This document shows, piece after piece, positions 20,080-30,739 of a stretch of DNA of 64,000 nucleotides. The stretch is from Trichomonas vaginalis G3 (Eukaryota > Parabasalia > Trichomonadida > Trichomonadidae). The notes under the pieces are model-generated. The model ran no database searches and was not told the DNA's origin. It saw nothing but the letters and a program-made list of their open reading frames with translations. Position 1 is the first letter of the stretch; every line of letters starts with the position of its first letter. A program made the translations under genes and the position numbers. The stretch is taken from assembly GCF_026262505.1 (NCBI RefSeq), contig NC_067207.1, positions 21,544,082 to 21,608,081 on the forward strand, read 5' to 3'.

Positions 20080-20119
20080 AAAAGTGACAATTTTAGCAAA
20101 ACGAAACCCTTATTAAAAC
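20080..20119 (+). promoter_or_regulatory. Upstream motif AAAAGTGACA and CAAAACGAAACCCTT
   Basis: AAAAGTGACA at 20080-20089 is the same motif found 30-45 bp before the BspA-like frames. CAAAACGAAACCCTT follows at 20097 and ends just before the start codon. Trichomonad promoters are known to be short and close to the start codon, which fits. Confidence 0.5.
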
Positions 20120-20632
20120 ATGGCACACATTATTACACCTAAAATTCATAGGGCAATAATTTTGAAGACTCATAAAAAAATGTTGGAAAATCCAGGAACT
20201 TCATCTGAAAAGAAAGGAAAGCAAGTCAATGAAGAAGGATACTATGGTAAAGTCACATTAAAGATGCTCAATGAATCAATTGATATAGCAGATACTGGAT
20301 TAAGACAGAAAATGATGGAAGATCCATCAGTATTTAACACAGTTATTAAGTCTTTACAGAAAATAACACAGTCATTCTCAAATAGAGAGAAACAGAAGCT
20401 CCCTTATGTAACAAAAGATCTGAACGCAGAAAAACGGAATTCTGAAATTATTGCAAAGCTACAATCCATGAACTTAATTCAATCGGAAAAGATAGTAGAA
20501 CTTAGAAAGACTGCACAAAAAATATCAGATGACCTCAAAATACCAATATCTAATGAAATGATGTCTAAAGAAAACTTAATGATATGGTTTTCAGATAACA
20601 TGGCAAAAATAGAATCTCACTATTTAAAATAG
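20120..20632 (+). CDS. Hypothetical host protein (170 aa)
   Basis: Not recognised. It is a soluble, charged, helical protein without signal peptide or membrane segment. It starts MAHIITPKIHRAIILKTHKK, has a basic loop (TSSEKKGKQVNEEGYYGK) and two longer helices (FNTVIKSLQKITQSF and IIAKLQSMNLIQSEKIVEL). The start codon is the first ATG after the promoter motifs, about 30 bases downstream of AAAAGTGACA. Its codon use and clean frame suggest a real host gene. It is convergent with the HECT gene, 552 bp away. Confidence 0.7.
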   Translation: MAHIITPKIHRAIILKTHKKMLENPGTSSEKKGKQVNEEGYYGKVTLKMLNESIDIADTGLRQKMMEDPSVFNTVIKSLQKITQSFSNREKQKLPYVTKDLNAEKRNSEIIAKLQSMNLIQSEKIVELRKTAQKISDDLKIPISNEMMSKENLMIWFSDNMAKIESHYLK

Positions 20633-21184
20633 AAGTATCATCTACCAAATTTGTTTAAATTTGTATAAAAAATGTATTTAATTTTCAGTTTCCACACTTT
20701 TGTTCAATTTTTAATATGTTAGATCTACAAAAAGTTAGGATTTTCAAATTATTGATAAAATAATTTATGATTTTAAAATTTATTAGCAAATTTCTTCTTT
20801 AATTCAAACTCTGGAATGTTTTACATTGTTAGTCCTTGAGAATACAAGATTTATAGACTTTAACCATGATACTGAGTTATTATTAAGAATTTTACTATTC
20901 GCAAAATCTAGGGTCCAAAATTGAATGCAATTCTCACAATTTTTATGAGGATTTGGACCCGAGATTTTGAAATTTTATAGAATAAACTCATTTTCCTTCG
21001 TTTGGTTTCTGATTCAAGCTTTTTAAAAGAGTTATACTCAATGATAAGGTAAGGAGTAAGGTAAAGAGACATTGCGTTAGAAAAAGAGATTTATTTGTGA
21101 ATATTAATGGAAAAAGAGATTTATTTGCGAATATTAATGGAAAAAGAGGATTCAAATTAAAATAAAATTCTATAATTTATATAT
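20633..21184. other. Convergent intergenic region with hairpin and short repeat
   Basis: Between two convergent gene ends. CAAAATCTAGGGTCCAAA (20902-20919) and TTTGGACCCGAGATTTTG (20952-20969) form an 18-bp inverted repeat with one mismatch and a 32-base loop, a possible 3'-end or transcription-stop structure. A 30-bp tandem repeat (GAAAAAGAGATTTATTTG...) occupies 21080-21149. Confidence 0.6.
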
Positions 21185-24100
21185 TTAATGTCTATTAGCA
21201 GGTACAACATAAGTTGGACTGTCAACGTTGTCTTCAATCATCGAAGCATCGATATCAGTATCAGTAATAATACTTGAGTATTCGATAGCAGTGATGATTT
21301 TTGCAGCCATGACTTCAGCATTCTTGTAGCCAGGCATAACAAGAGACAAGAAACAAGTTCCTGCATGAGGAAGAGGAGCATTTCTGAAGTCATTTTTATC
21401 TTGATCTTCAGAGAAAACAATTCTTACATCCATCTTCTTTCCAACTGGAAGAGAAGTTGATCCTGTTGTGAACTTGATCAATTTGATTCTCTTCTCGTTA
21501 GAAAGCATGTTCAATGCATCAACAAACATCTTCTTGTTTTCAGGAGTTCCATGTAGAACCGTGTGATCCAAGAACTCTTTGACGGAGACTTCTCTTTCTT
21601 TGCAAACAATTGATTCCAAGATTGTTGCGTGAACTGTCTTGCAAAGGTTCTCTGGAATGATTGTGTAGAAACCAGCCATGAATGGTTCCATTGCTTTCTT
21701 CATTTCTTTCATACGTTCTTGGACCATATGTTTTGCAATGTTTTCTCTCTGTTGCTGACCAATTTTCGGTGTGAAAGTGTATGAGAACAAAACATCTCCC
21801 ATCACAGATTTCATGTTCAGTTTTCCATTGTATCCGTCCAATATCGCGTGGTAAGAATTCTTTAGTTCATGGTCAATCTCGAACATGTCATTTTCTGTCA
21901 TTTCTTCACCACACAACATTCTCCAAATGAAAGGCTCGAGTCTAAATGGCTGTTGTGCCTCGAGATTTACTGTTGCAGCCATGATTGTTCCAGCGTATTT
22001 CAAGTCTCTGTAGTTTGCTTTTGGCGACGGAATCTTAATTCCTTCGTGGAATTCAGCTGAAGCAGGAGATTCGATGAAAATATTATCATAAGTAATAATT
22101 TCATCGCACAACATATCGAAGACTTCACGACGTGGACCACCTTGGTCAATAGCACCTTCTCCTTTGAGTTCTACTCTCCAGTCTGTTGTGAAATAAGCCA
22201 AAGAAGTGATAGCGCCTTGTCTTGACCTCAATTCCGCATTTAGTTGTCTAAACATTGTCATTCCTTTTTCGCCAGTATAAGCCATGTAAGCTTTGAATCT
22301 GTCGAATTTAATGAAATGACCTTTAGTTACAACAATCTTTTCTAATCTCTGTTTCACGCTTTGAACGAACATTGCAACAATCTGTTCAGCGGCTTTTTCT
22401 ATTGACATCGGCATTCCGAAATTATATTTCGAGAGAACTAATGTCAGCATTTTCATGATTTTTCCTCTGATTTGTGTCAATGTCGGATCAATTCCTGGGA
22501 AAATAGGAACAATTTTATCCATTCTTGTCGCATCAGCCAAAATCAAATCATTCATGAAACTGTAGTATTTCTCAGCCCTGTTTATAAGAGATCTAAAGTT
22601 TCTTGGTAATTCTTGACCTGGTTTTGTTAAATCACTTACTTGTATAACAGCAACTTTTCCTTTTGTTCCTATAAGATTAATTCTAACTTCTTTAACTCTT
22701 CCGATTTTCACCGGCTTATTCAACTGCAAAATTTGTTTTTTGTCGGCCATTTGCAACTCGATTTGTCCTTCTCCGCTGAATTTAATCAAAGAGATTTCAG
22801 CGACACTCGGTGTCAAATCCTTGATAGTTTTAGAAGAAGTCAAATCATAAGTTACATATTTAGGCTGCGTCCATAATTTTGCGAACAAATACATTGGATA
22901 TCTTGGAATTCCAATTGATTGGTCACTGATCATTCCTTGAATAACAAAAGCATCAATCAAACTAGAGAATTGCGATCCACCAAACAAATTATCATCAAGA
23001 GGATCTGGCCTTTCTTTAAAGTTCTTTTCGAAGTCAATCAAATTATCTTCAAACAGCATAAATTTAATTTTTGTCCATACAGAAATTAATTCAATAGACG
23101 ATAAAAGCGGTTCTGCCAAAATTCCTTCGATTTGTTTTGGAGCAGGAACTAAGATTCTTGCAGTATTAAACAGTAATTTCTTATTTGATTTAATACGTTC
23201 GAAAATCACTTTGATAAACAAACTATTTCCAACTAATTTTGGAAAGATTGTCTTGCAATAAACACCTAATAAACCAGGTCCTGTGTATTTAAACAATTTC
23301 AAGAGATTCGATGTGATATAGATATTCGAATCACTTTTCTCTATAGAGTGCTGCCGAACTAATATAAGATTCTCATGACTTTCATTCTTAAAAGTGACAA
23401 CAGGTGGCAAATAATAATCTTTGTCAAATTTTTCACGTTTTTCAGGGAAAAGCAAAGCTGTATCTGGCGGAGTAGAAAACTCTTCATTAAATGTAATGTA
23501 TTCGTTGTCAACTATGGATTGATCAAGTAAATTGACACCGACCAAACAGACCTTCTCAAATATCTTTGGATCAGAAATTTTCTCTTTAATGAAGCATTTG
23601 TAAGATTTCAAATTAAGAGGAGATAATTTCTGGAAATTTTCTTCGGAAGAAAATGAGTTCAAACTGAGATTGAACTTAAAGAAAGAGAAAACAAACTTAA
23701 ATATAAATAAACTCTCTTCTAACTTTGCTAAATTATATCTCCAAAAACTGCAAACCGTTAATCTCGCTAACAAAATTGAGAGCAAATTCAATTTTTGAAT
23801 ACATTCTTTGATATTTGGTTTCTGATCTTTTGCTTTGATTCTATTCATAACTGTTGTCAAAGGTTCAGGAATTGTTGTGCAATATCTTTCTTTGACTTGC
23901 AAGATCCTTCTATTTCCTGCGTGAACACAGATTCTTTGTGAACTTCTCTCTGTAACAACACATGGAATACTTTGAGTAAAAACGTGACATCCAAAAAGTG
24001 TCGTTGAAAATTCAACAGTTTCTAATGGACTTATAGTTTCACTTGTTGCATTTGCAAGCTCTGTTTGGACTGTGCAATTATCGAAACTAGATGAGATCAA

Positions 24101-27100
24101 CACAAAGAAAATGTCACTTTTTATCTCAATATTTTCCACTGACAAAGTTAACAAACCTTTATCAAAAGGAACATTGTATTGTTTCTCGTGTATTGATATT
24201 CCTTTTGCTGTTATCTTGTCAGTCATCGCATCAGCGAACGTGAAACCGATGAAACAATTCTCTTTCGCGTCATTAAATGTCATTTTGAATGAAAAACTTT
24301 CATCAATTGACACTTTTCTTGAAATGAAAATTGTTTGTTTTGTATCAGGATTTATTCCCATTGGTGTAAAGAAAGTGTTCTTTGGCTGGAAAAGATTGAA
24401 ATTGACGTACTGCAAAGTATTCGATAGCCAGCCGAAATAGTCAATCAAACCACTCAAATGCTCGACTTGGCCACAATCTTTCACAGAAAGATCAATCAAA
24501 TTTTGAATAAAACCGTTGGAAAACAGTTTTGCGTTATTTTCATTTTCAACCAAAATAGGAATAGAACACAAGAAAATCTGATACGAAATAATAGTGGAAG
24601 CAGACAAATTAGATGAGTTCAAAGAAGCCAAAATTTGTTGTAATGTTGTTTCAATCAATTTAGCTTCTTCTTTCGTGATCTCGAAATCTTTTTCATTTGC
24701 TAATACTCTGCAACTTGAAAAGGATTTCAATGGTTTCGATAAAAGTGAATATTCTTTGTCACCTTTATAAAAACGTGACAATTGTGGTGGCAAACCGCCA
24801 AAACCGAGAACGATCAAAGCACCAATTGTTTCTGATGGCATGTTCTTTGATAATTTTGATAAACTGTCATGTAAACAAGCGGTTATTGACGGTTTGGCCG
24901 GACGGTTTTCTTGGATATGAGTTCTAATGAAATTTACCATTTCTTCAACGACAGTAATGATTCCTGGGCCTCCAACAGCGAATTCTCCGATCGAAGATAA
25001 CATCATAGGGGTTAATTTCGGAATGGAAGTGAGGTCACTGTCGAAATGTCCGGCCGCGATTGAAGACAAAAAGATGTAGAGGGGCTCATCTTTGTATTTC
25101 ATGAATTTCTCCATGAGCTTTTGGATTTCTACGGGCGCAATGTCCAATCTTTGCAGAATTGAAAGAGATAATAACTGATGTTTCTCAATTGTGAAGTCCC
25201 TGCCGAGTTCTATAAGGCCATTGATGTAGGACATGTCATTGGACATCAATGTGTTCCTGTAAATCGCATACCAAGCGCAGTTTACAACGATTTCGTTTTT
25301 ACATGTCTTGACTGAGTGGATTAGAACGTCAAGAGGTGAGAAAGCGTGCATGGAATAGGATGTGGTGACTTCGTATGAGACTTGTGTTGATCTATTTTGC
25401 ATGAATTTCTCTAATTCTGAAATTTTATTCAGAACTTCTGAGTTTTTAGTGTCATTTATGTGGAAATCGTTCTGCATGTTGGAGATAAAGTAGAATTCAT
25501 CATCAGTTCTGAGCTCCGGAGCTACTTTTGGCACAAATCCAAGTGCATGAATGCGAATCTTGTCTCTTTGATGCATGAGATTGATAATCTCGTTGATATC
25601 TTCCATTCTGAACTCACACGTAATGAATTTAGTGATTTGTTCGATCTTATTCTCTTGTCCAAAATCTAAATTCTTACTTGTGAGGATTAACTTGGATTTT
25701 TCAGTGATATCCTTCGACAAATCCATAAAGTTGCCTTTGAGTGTTGACGCCTTGCTCTCAGCTGTGTAATATTGGTAAGAATTCATCAATAATCTTCTCA
25801 TTACGTAGACTTTCTTCCATAACTCCTTGATATTAAGTGGAACTTCTGAAGAATCACGTGGCTTTGCAACTTTCTTCTCTTGGAAGATCTTATTTGAGAA
25901 TTTTTCGAATTCTTCAGTTAATTTCGCTCCATGTAACAAAGCGGCAAGGAATTTCATCTCATTCTCGAATATTTCCTTTGCTGGTGCTTTCTTTTGGATG
26001 AAGGGAATTGAAGTACTCAAATATTGAATAGTGTATTCAATTTCGGACGATAAGTGGTTCTGAAAAATGTCTACGATTGTTTTTGGTAAATTTGCGGATT
26101 CGAACGGTACTAAGTCTTTGTTACGGATAACGAAATCGGCAAATGGAGCGATTTGGAGTTCTCTCTGAGATACACTGATACTTTGTATGCAATCGTCAAC
26201 AAAATGAGCGAGAATTAACATATAATATCCTGAAAACACTTTATCGCCTTCCAAAACCTTTAAAATACTTGCCAAATGCAATTTTGTCTGTTTAATGAAC
26301 TCCATAGCTATGAAAGGAGCACCAGTAATGCAAGATGTTTGTTCAATTATCATTTTAAGCAGAGAGAAGTTCGGATTTGCCTCGAATAACTCAAATACTT
26401 TCGATATAATGGGCTTTAATGGCCCATCTACCTTAAAAATCGTGTTAACAAACGGAATAACTTCAATTAATGGCATAATATCATCTTGTGATAGGTAATC
26501 TGTCGTGTAAATGGCTGAGTATATGAGCTGTGGGTTGTTGGATACTGAATCTGTTATGTATTTCTTTACATCTTTCTGAATTTTTGGAAAAACTGCTTGG
26601 CAAAGCTCCGGAGAGTAAATATCGCGTGGCACGAGAGCGACAATCAAGCAGAGACTCTGATAAATGGTCTTTGCCTCTGAAAATTGTGAAGCAAAAATAA
26701 TTGTGTTGATAAGTCGAGAAATTAATGTAATATTGATAGGAGTTTGCATTGGTCTGTAAGAGTAGATGTGTAAGTATAAGGCTACGCATCTTAAAATGGC
26801 AGAAGTAACTGTAATTTTGGTTTTTTCGAGTTGTTCGCATTTTTGAAGTATACGAACACAGATTTCGAGCTGTTCTTCGGCGTATTCGATCATGTTATAT
26901 GACCTATTTTGTATTATTTCGGTCGCGATGTCGAAAATTTGTAATGAAACTGATTGTGTCACGTATTCTATTGTTTTTGAGTCAACTTCGACGATAGTAA
27001 GTGGTTCGAAGTCTCCTATAGTCTTTGGTTTGTAAACAATGTTGATGTTCGTGTATGATTTTGCGGATTGGTCCAATTGAATCAAATTATAAAGGGAATC

Positions 27101-27583
27101 AACACAGATATTGAGTCCATTTGTCAAATGGGAGCCAACAGAGAACTGTGCGAATGCGTATGCCACGGATTCTTCAAGTGATTTCGGCTTGATGACGGCA
27201 AATTCATCAAAAAGGGTCTCAACGTAAACTTTTCCGATGTATTTCTTCTGTGTGGCCATTAAATTAATGATATCTGTTAAATATTTGAGTAAATCAGTTG
27301 ATCTTTCTGGAATTTTTCCTGAAATTGTGTTTTGCTCAATTTCTACGGCATTTGAGAACGAAGATGTGATTGTGTGGAAGTATTGCAAGTATTTGGCAAT
27401 GTTTTCACTAATCTGCTGACTAATTGTGTCTCGAATTGCAAGAGATTTTAAGTATTCAGAGCGAGTCTTTAAAATATCTCTTAAAGAATAAAAAAGATGT
27501 TTCCTTATATATTCTTGGTATGGAATATCAATGTTTGAAAGTAAATACTGCCCAAAAGGTAGTAATTCAAAGTGTTCTTCCAT
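21185..27583 (-). CDS. Giant HECT-type E3 ubiquitin ligase (2132 aa)
   Basis: The C-terminal 350 residues are a HECT domain, which takes ubiquitin from an E2 onto its own Cys and passes it to substrates. Landmarks are VELKGEGAIDQGGPRREVFD near its start and LPHAGTCFLSLVMPGY with the catalytic Cys at about residue 2077. The rest is mainly an alpha-solenoid typical of large cytosolic or nuclear ligases. A beta-sandwich-like section lies at about residues 1060-1170 (VSIDESFSFKMTFNDAKENC). The start is the ATG at 27583; a TTG two codons upstream is less likely. The frame is intact. It shares its 80-bp upstream region with the divergent BspA-like gene. After the HECT core there is an acidic tail ending PTYVVPANRH. 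Confidence 0.93.
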   Translation of the reverse strand: MEEHFELLPFGQYLLSNIDIPYQEYIRKHLFYSLRDILKTRSEYLKSLAIRDTISQQISENIAKYLQYFHTITSSFSNAVEIEQNTISGKIPERSTDLLKYLTDIINLMATQKKYIGKVYVETLFDEFAVIKPKSLEESVAYAFAQFSVGSHLTNGLNICVDSLYNLIQLDQSAKSYTNINIVYKPKTIGDFEPLTIVEVDSKTIEYVTQSVSLQIFDIATEIIQNRSYNMIEYAEEQLEICVRILQKCEQLEKTKITVTSAILRCVALYLHIYSYRPMQTPINITLISRLINTIIFASQFSEAKTIYQSLCLIVALVPRDIYSPELCQAVFPKIQKDVKKYITDSVSNNPQLIYSAIYTTDYLSQDDIMPLIEVIPFVNTIFKVDGPLKPIISKVFELFEANPNFSLLKMIIEQTSCITGAPFIAMEFIKQTKLHLASILKVLEGDKVFSGYYMLILAHFVDDCIQSISVSQRELQIAPFADFVIRNKDLVPFESANLPKTIVDIFQNHLSSEIEYTIQYLSTSIPFIQKKAPAKEIFENEMKFLAALLHGAKLTEEFEKFSNKIFQEKKVAKPRDSSEVPLNIKELWKKVYVMRRLLMNSYQYYTAESKASTLKGNFMDLSKDITEKSKLILTSKNLDFGQENKIEQITKFITCEFRMEDINEIINLMHQRDKIRIHALGFVPKVAPELRTDDEFYFISNMQNDFHINDTKNSEVLNKISELEKFMQNRSTQVSYEVTTSYSMHAFSPLDVLIHSVKTCKNEIVVNCAWYAIYRNTLMSNDMSYINGLIELGRDFTIEKHQLLSLSILQRLDIAPVEIQKLMEKFMKYKDEPLYIFLSSIAAGHFDSDLTSIPKLTPMMLSSIGEFAVGGPGIITVVEEMVNFIRTHIQENRPAKPSITACLHDSLSKLSKNMPSETIGALIVLGFGGLPPQLSRFYKGDKEYSLLSKPLKSFSSCRVLANEKDFEITKEEAKLIETTLQQILASLNSSNLSASTIISYQIFLCSIPILVENENNAKLFSNGFIQNLIDLSVKDCGQVEHLSGLIDYFGWLSNTLQYVNFNLFQPKNTFFTPMGINPDTKQTIFISRKVSIDESFSFKMTFNDAKENCFIGFTFADAMTDKITAKGISIHEKQYNVPFDKGLLTLSVENIEIKSDIFFVLISSSFDNCTVQTELANATSETISPLETVEFSTTLFGCHVFTQSIPCVVTERSSQRICVHAGNRRILQVKERYCTTIPEPLTTVMNRIKAKDQKPNIKECIQKLNLLSILLARLTVCSFWRYNLAKLEESLFIFKFVFSFFKFNLSLNSFSSEENFQKLSPLNLKSYKCFIKEKISDPKIFEKVCLVGVNLLDQSIVDNEYITFNEEFSTPPDTALLFPEKREKFDKDYYLPPVVTFKNESHENLILVRQHSIEKSDSNIYITSNLLKLFKYTGPGLLGVYCKTIFPKLVGNSLFIKVIFERIKSNKKLLFNTARILVPAPKQIEGILAEPLLSSIELISVWTKIKFMLFEDNLIDFEKNFKERPDPLDDNLFGGSQFSSLIDAFVIQGMISDQSIGIPRYPMYLFAKLWTQPKYVTYDLTSSKTIKDLTPSVAEISLIKFSGEGQIELQMADKKQILQLNKPVKIGRVKEVRINLIGTKGKVAVIQVSDLTKPGQELPRNFRSLINRAEKYYSFMNDLILADATRMDKIVPIFPGIDPTLTQIRGKIMKMLTLVLSKYNFGMPMSIEKAAEQIVAMFVQSVKQRLEKIVVTKGHFIKFDRFKAYMAYTGEKGMTMFRQLNAELRSRQGAITSLAYFTTDWRVELKGEGAIDQGGPRREVFDMLCDEIITYDNIFIESPASAEFHEGIKIPSPKANYRDLKYAGTIMAATVNLEAQQPFRLEPFIWRMLCGEEMTENDMFEIDHELKNSYHAILDGYNGKLNMKSVMGDVLFSYTFTPKIGQQQRENIAKHMVQERMKEMKKAMEPFMAGFYTIIPENLCKTVHATILESIVCKEREVSVKEFLDHTVLHGTPENKKMFVDALNMLSNEKRIKLIKFTTGSTSLPVGKKMDVRIVFSEDQDKNDFRNAPLPHAGTCFLSLVMPGYKNAEVMAAKIITAIEYSSIITDTDIDASMIEDNVDSPTYVVPANRH

Positions 27584-27652
27584 TTCCAAGAAATTGAATG
27601 TGAAAAAGTGTCATGATAAAAGTGACATTTTCATGAAAATGTTATTTTATAA
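27584..27652. promoter_or_regulatory. Shared divergent promoter, HECT and BspA copy 1
   Basis: Only about 80 bp separate the two genes. It contains AAAAAGTGTCAT (27604) and AAAAGTGACA (27618-27627), spaced 14 bp, then a palindrome CATTTTCATGAAAATG. The first two recur upstream of the other BspA copies. On the HECT side TTCACATTCAATTTC is close to the known trichomonad initiator form TCA-Y-W. Confidence 0.55.
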
Positions 27653-27664
27653 ATAACCCTTCAA

Positions 27665-28849
27665 TACAATGATGCAGAAACTCCTATTACATACAAAATT
27701 TTATCACAGGACTCGATTCAAATAGGAAATGGAACAAATCAATCAATTGATCAGACTTTTAATTCAAAGTTAACAATTCCAAATTCTATCAATGGAATAC
27801 CAGTTACAATATTAGGATCTTCTAGCTTTTATAAGTGTGATCTTATAGAGATATCACTACCAGATTCAATCGTTGAAATTGGTTCGAATTGTTTTTCTAA
27901 TTCTAAACTTCGATCTATTAACATTCCAAAATCAGTTAAAATAATTAGAGAATATGGATTTCGATCATCAACAATAACAAATATAGATCTTTCACTCACG
28001 ACTTCTTCATATTTATTAGAAAATATTGTTTTTCTTCAATCATATTTAGAAAACATTTCACTGCCAAAATCACTAAAGAAAATACCAGAAGGAACCTTCG
28101 AACATACTCCAATAAGAAGCATTACAATCACAGAGAGTCTAGATACAATTGCAATTAGAGCATTTGCGGGATGTAACAGATTGACAGAAATTGTCTCAAA
28201 AAGTAGATTTTTCAAAGTTCACAACGGTATTTTATACAGCTCTGATTATAAAACATTATATATCTATCCGTCTAGTTATACAATCGATATCGTACCATCT
28301 GTTGAGATTCTTTCAGGTGCAAAATCATTTCGTGGCTGCACATTTTCAAAATTTATTTTGAACAATTCGATAAAAGTTTTTGAACTCGAGACATTCCGTG
28401 AATGTCGAAACTTAGAATACATTGATTTAAGTTCAGCATATGCAACTTCAATACCACACGCAATGTTTTATGGATGCGGTAAATTAAAAACTTTAATTCT
28501 TCCAGATACAATCATAATAATAAATTCATTGGCCTTTTATAATATGATTGTTCAAACAATTTATATTCCACCAAGAACTTCTGTAATTTATGAGAATATT
28601 GTAGAATTTAAAGATGTTTATTATTGTGGATCTGATGATATTAATTTTGTGTTACCAGAAGATTGCACTGTTCATGTTTCAGAATCATATCCATATGACA
28701 AATTTATGAACAAAGATTTTATTCGAAATGCCATATGTTATCCACTTCGACCTCCTTTACCACGTAAATATAATTCCATGCAACTTCGATGCACTCCATT
28801 CTTTCGAATGAGTGAATTTGCTGTATTTATTCTATTTATAATTGAATAA
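27665..28849 (+). CDS. BspA-like leucine-rich repeat protein, copy 1
   Basis: Open from 27653 to 28849, with the recognisable protein starting YNDAETPITYKILSQDSIQI at 27665. BspA/TpLRR repeats are clear, for example ISLPDSIVEIGSNCF, INIPKSVKIIREYGF and ISLPKSLKKIPEGTF. Proteins of this class are abundant in trichomonads and thought to act at the cell surface in adhesion. The C-terminus is PFFRMSEFAVFILFIIE, a short hydrophobic end that could touch membrane; there is no signal peptide. There is no in-frame ATG before residue 220 or so; the nearest ATG (27669) is in another frame. A short upstream exon, a non-ATG start or decay could explain this. Confidence 0.75.
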   Translation, partial: YNDAETPITYKILSQDSIQIGNGTNQSIDQTFNSKLTIPNSINGIPVTILGSSSFYKCDLIEISLPDSIVEIGSNCFSNSKLRSINIPKSVKIIREYGFRSSTITNIDLSLTTSSYLLENIVFLQSYLENISLPKSLKKIPEGTFEHTPIRSITITESLDTIAIRAFAGCNRLTEIVSKSRFFKVHNGILYSSDYKTLYIYPSSYTIDIVPSVEILSGAKSFRGCTFSKFILNNSIKVFELETFRECRNLEYIDLSSAYATSIPHAMFYGCGKLKTLILPDTIIIINSLAFYNMIVQTIYIPPRTSVIYENIVEFKDVYYCGSDDINFVLPEDCTVHVSESYPYDKFMNKDFIRNAICYPLRPPLPRKYNSMQLRCTPFFRMSEFAVFILFIIE

Positions 28850-29507
28850 AATTATAAACAAAATTATCAATTCATATATGAATAATTTATCTTGAAATAT
28901 AAATTCCTAGTCAATATCACAGAAACATATTTTGAATATTTTTTTTCAACTTAAAATTATCCAGATTGTTGTAGTTTCAAAACACTTTCTTCAACATCAT
29001 AATTCCGAAATCTAAATCCAATGATTAAATAATAATTCGAATGCTTTTTAACCATATATGAACATCAATAGATATGATGAGATTTATAATTAAATCTACA
29101 ATGAATCTATTTAAAATTTCTTAATATTTCATTATGAGACAACATCATTCAATATTTAAAACATTCAATCCATTGGCTTTTTAAATCTATTCCTCATTAA
29201 AATTCAAATAAATATAGTAATTTCAATGACATATCAAGATAATTATATACCATATGAAGATTAAATTCATGATAACTTATGATTTCTCTGTTACTATTGC
29301 ATATTTCCAATTATGATTTGAAACTATTATTATTCAATTTGATTGGTCATCTAAAATCTTAAAATTTGTATTTTAGTTATCTTGAATACATATGTACACA
29401 TTGATGTTTTTGCTATTCTATCTTATATGTTCTTGGTATGGAATGTAGTTGTTTGAGATGCTATTATCAATAAATTGAAAGAAGAATGATCGAAAAAGTG
29501 TCATGAT
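28850..29507. other. Intergenic region between BspA copies
   Basis: No gene. The downstream segment 28850-29200 has a shortened relative at about 32370-32510. The segment at 29215-29440 (ATATCAAGATAATTATATAC and onwards) is repeated upstream of BspA copy 3 at 61270-61440. These are remnants of BspA-gene duplication units. Confidence 0.6.
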
Positions 29508-29542
29508 AAAAGTGACATTTTCATGAAAATGTTATTTTATAA
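29508..29542 (+). promoter_or_regulatory. BspA copy 2 promoter motif
   Basis: AAAAGTGACA at 29508-29517, preceded by AAAAAGTGTCAT, in a context identical to that of copy 1 from 27602 on. The distance to the coding frame is about 38 bp. Confidence 0.5.
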
Positions 29543-29554
29543 ATAACCCTTCAA

Positions 29555-30739
29555 TACAATGATGCAGAAACTCCTATTACATACAAAATTTTATCACAGG
29601 ACTCGATTCAAATAGGAAATGGAACAAATCAATCAATTGATCAGACTTTTAATTCAAAGTTAACAATTCCAAATTCTATCAATGGAATACCAGTTACAAT
29701 ATTAGGATCTTCTAGCTTTTATAAGTGTGATCTTATAGAGATATCACTACCAGATTCAATCGTTGAAATTGGTTCGAATTGTTTTTCTAATTCTAAACTT
29801 CGATCTATTAACATTCCAAAATCAGTTAAAATAATTAGAGAATATGGATTTCGATCATCAACAATAACAAATATAGATCTTTCACTCACGACTTCTTCAT
29901 ATTTATTAGAAAATATTGTTTTTCTTCAATCATATTTAGAAAACATTTCACTGCCAAAATCACTAAAGAAAATACCAGAAGGAACCTTCGAACATACTCC
30001 AATAAGAAGCATTACAATCACAGAGAGTCTAGATACAATTGCAATTAGAGCATTTGCGGGATGTAACAGATTGACAGAAATTGTCTCAAAAAGTAGATTT
30101 TTCAAAGTTCACAACGGTATTTTATACAGCTCTGATTATAAAACATTATATATCTATCCGTCTAGTTATACAATCGATATCGTACCATCTGTTGAGATTC
30201 TTTCAGGTGCAAAATCATTTCGTGGCTGCACATTTTCAAAATTTATTTTGAACAATTCGATAAAAGATTTTGGACTCGAGATATTTCGTGAATGTCGAAA
30301 CTTAGAATACATTGATTTAAGTTCGGCATATGCGACTGTATTACCACACGCAATGTTTTATGGATGCGGTAAATTAAAAACTTTAATTCTTCCAGATACA
30401 ATCACAACAATTCATTTTATGGCCTTTGATTATATGGGACTTCAAACAATTTATATTCCACCAAGAACTTCAAAAATTGATGCAAATAATGTACAATTTA
30501 AAGATGTTTATTTTTGTGGATCTGATGATATTAATTTTGTGTTACCAGAAGATTGCACTGTTCATGTTTCAGAATCATATCCATATGACAAATTTATGAA
30601 CAAAGATTTTATTCGAAATGCCATATGTTATCCACTTCGACCTCCTTTACCACGTAAATATAATTCCATACAACTTCGATGTTCACCATTCTTTCGAATG
30701 AGTGAATTTTCTATATTTATTCTATTTATAATTGAATAA
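29555..30739 (+). CDS. BspA-like leucine-rich repeat protein, copy 2 (mosaic)
   Basis: The same family and length as copy 1. From about 29492 to 30265 it is identical by eye to copy 1 at offset 1890, promoter included. Then the sequence switches: KDFGLEIFRECRNLEY and NAFDYMGLQTIYIPPRTS-type text matches copy 3 (62129-62746) rather than copy 1. The C-terminus is PFFRMSEFSIFILFIIE. The frame is open throughout, and as in copy 1 no in-frame ATG is found at the expected start. It is a likely surface protein in a family that diversifies by gene conversion. Confidence 0.75.
   Translation, partial: YNDAETPITYKILSQDSIQIGNGTNQSIDQTFNSKLTIPNSINGIPVTILGSSSFYKCDLIEISLPDSIVEIGSNCFSNSKLRSINIPKSVKIIREYGFRSSTITNIDLSLTTSSYLLENIVFLQSYLENISLPKSLKKIPEGTFEHTPIRSITITESLDTIAIRAFAGCNRLTEIVSKSRFFKVHNGILYSSDYKTLYIYPSSYTIDIVPSVEILSGAKSFRGCTFSKFILNNSIKDFGLEIFRECRNLEYIDLSSAYATVLPHAMFYGCGKLKTLILPDTITTIHFMAFDYMGLQTIYIPPRTSKIDANNVQFKDVYFCGSDDINFVLPEDCTVHVSESYPYDKFMNKDFIRNAICYPLRPPLPRKYNSIQLRCSPFFRMSEFSIFILFIIE

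Noticed and set aside
29420-29465. Similarity of BspA copy 2 upstream DNA to the 5' end of the HECT gene (TTCTTGGTATGGAAT)
   Set aside because: About 40 bp with several mismatches; too short to separate from chance or a minor conversion event.
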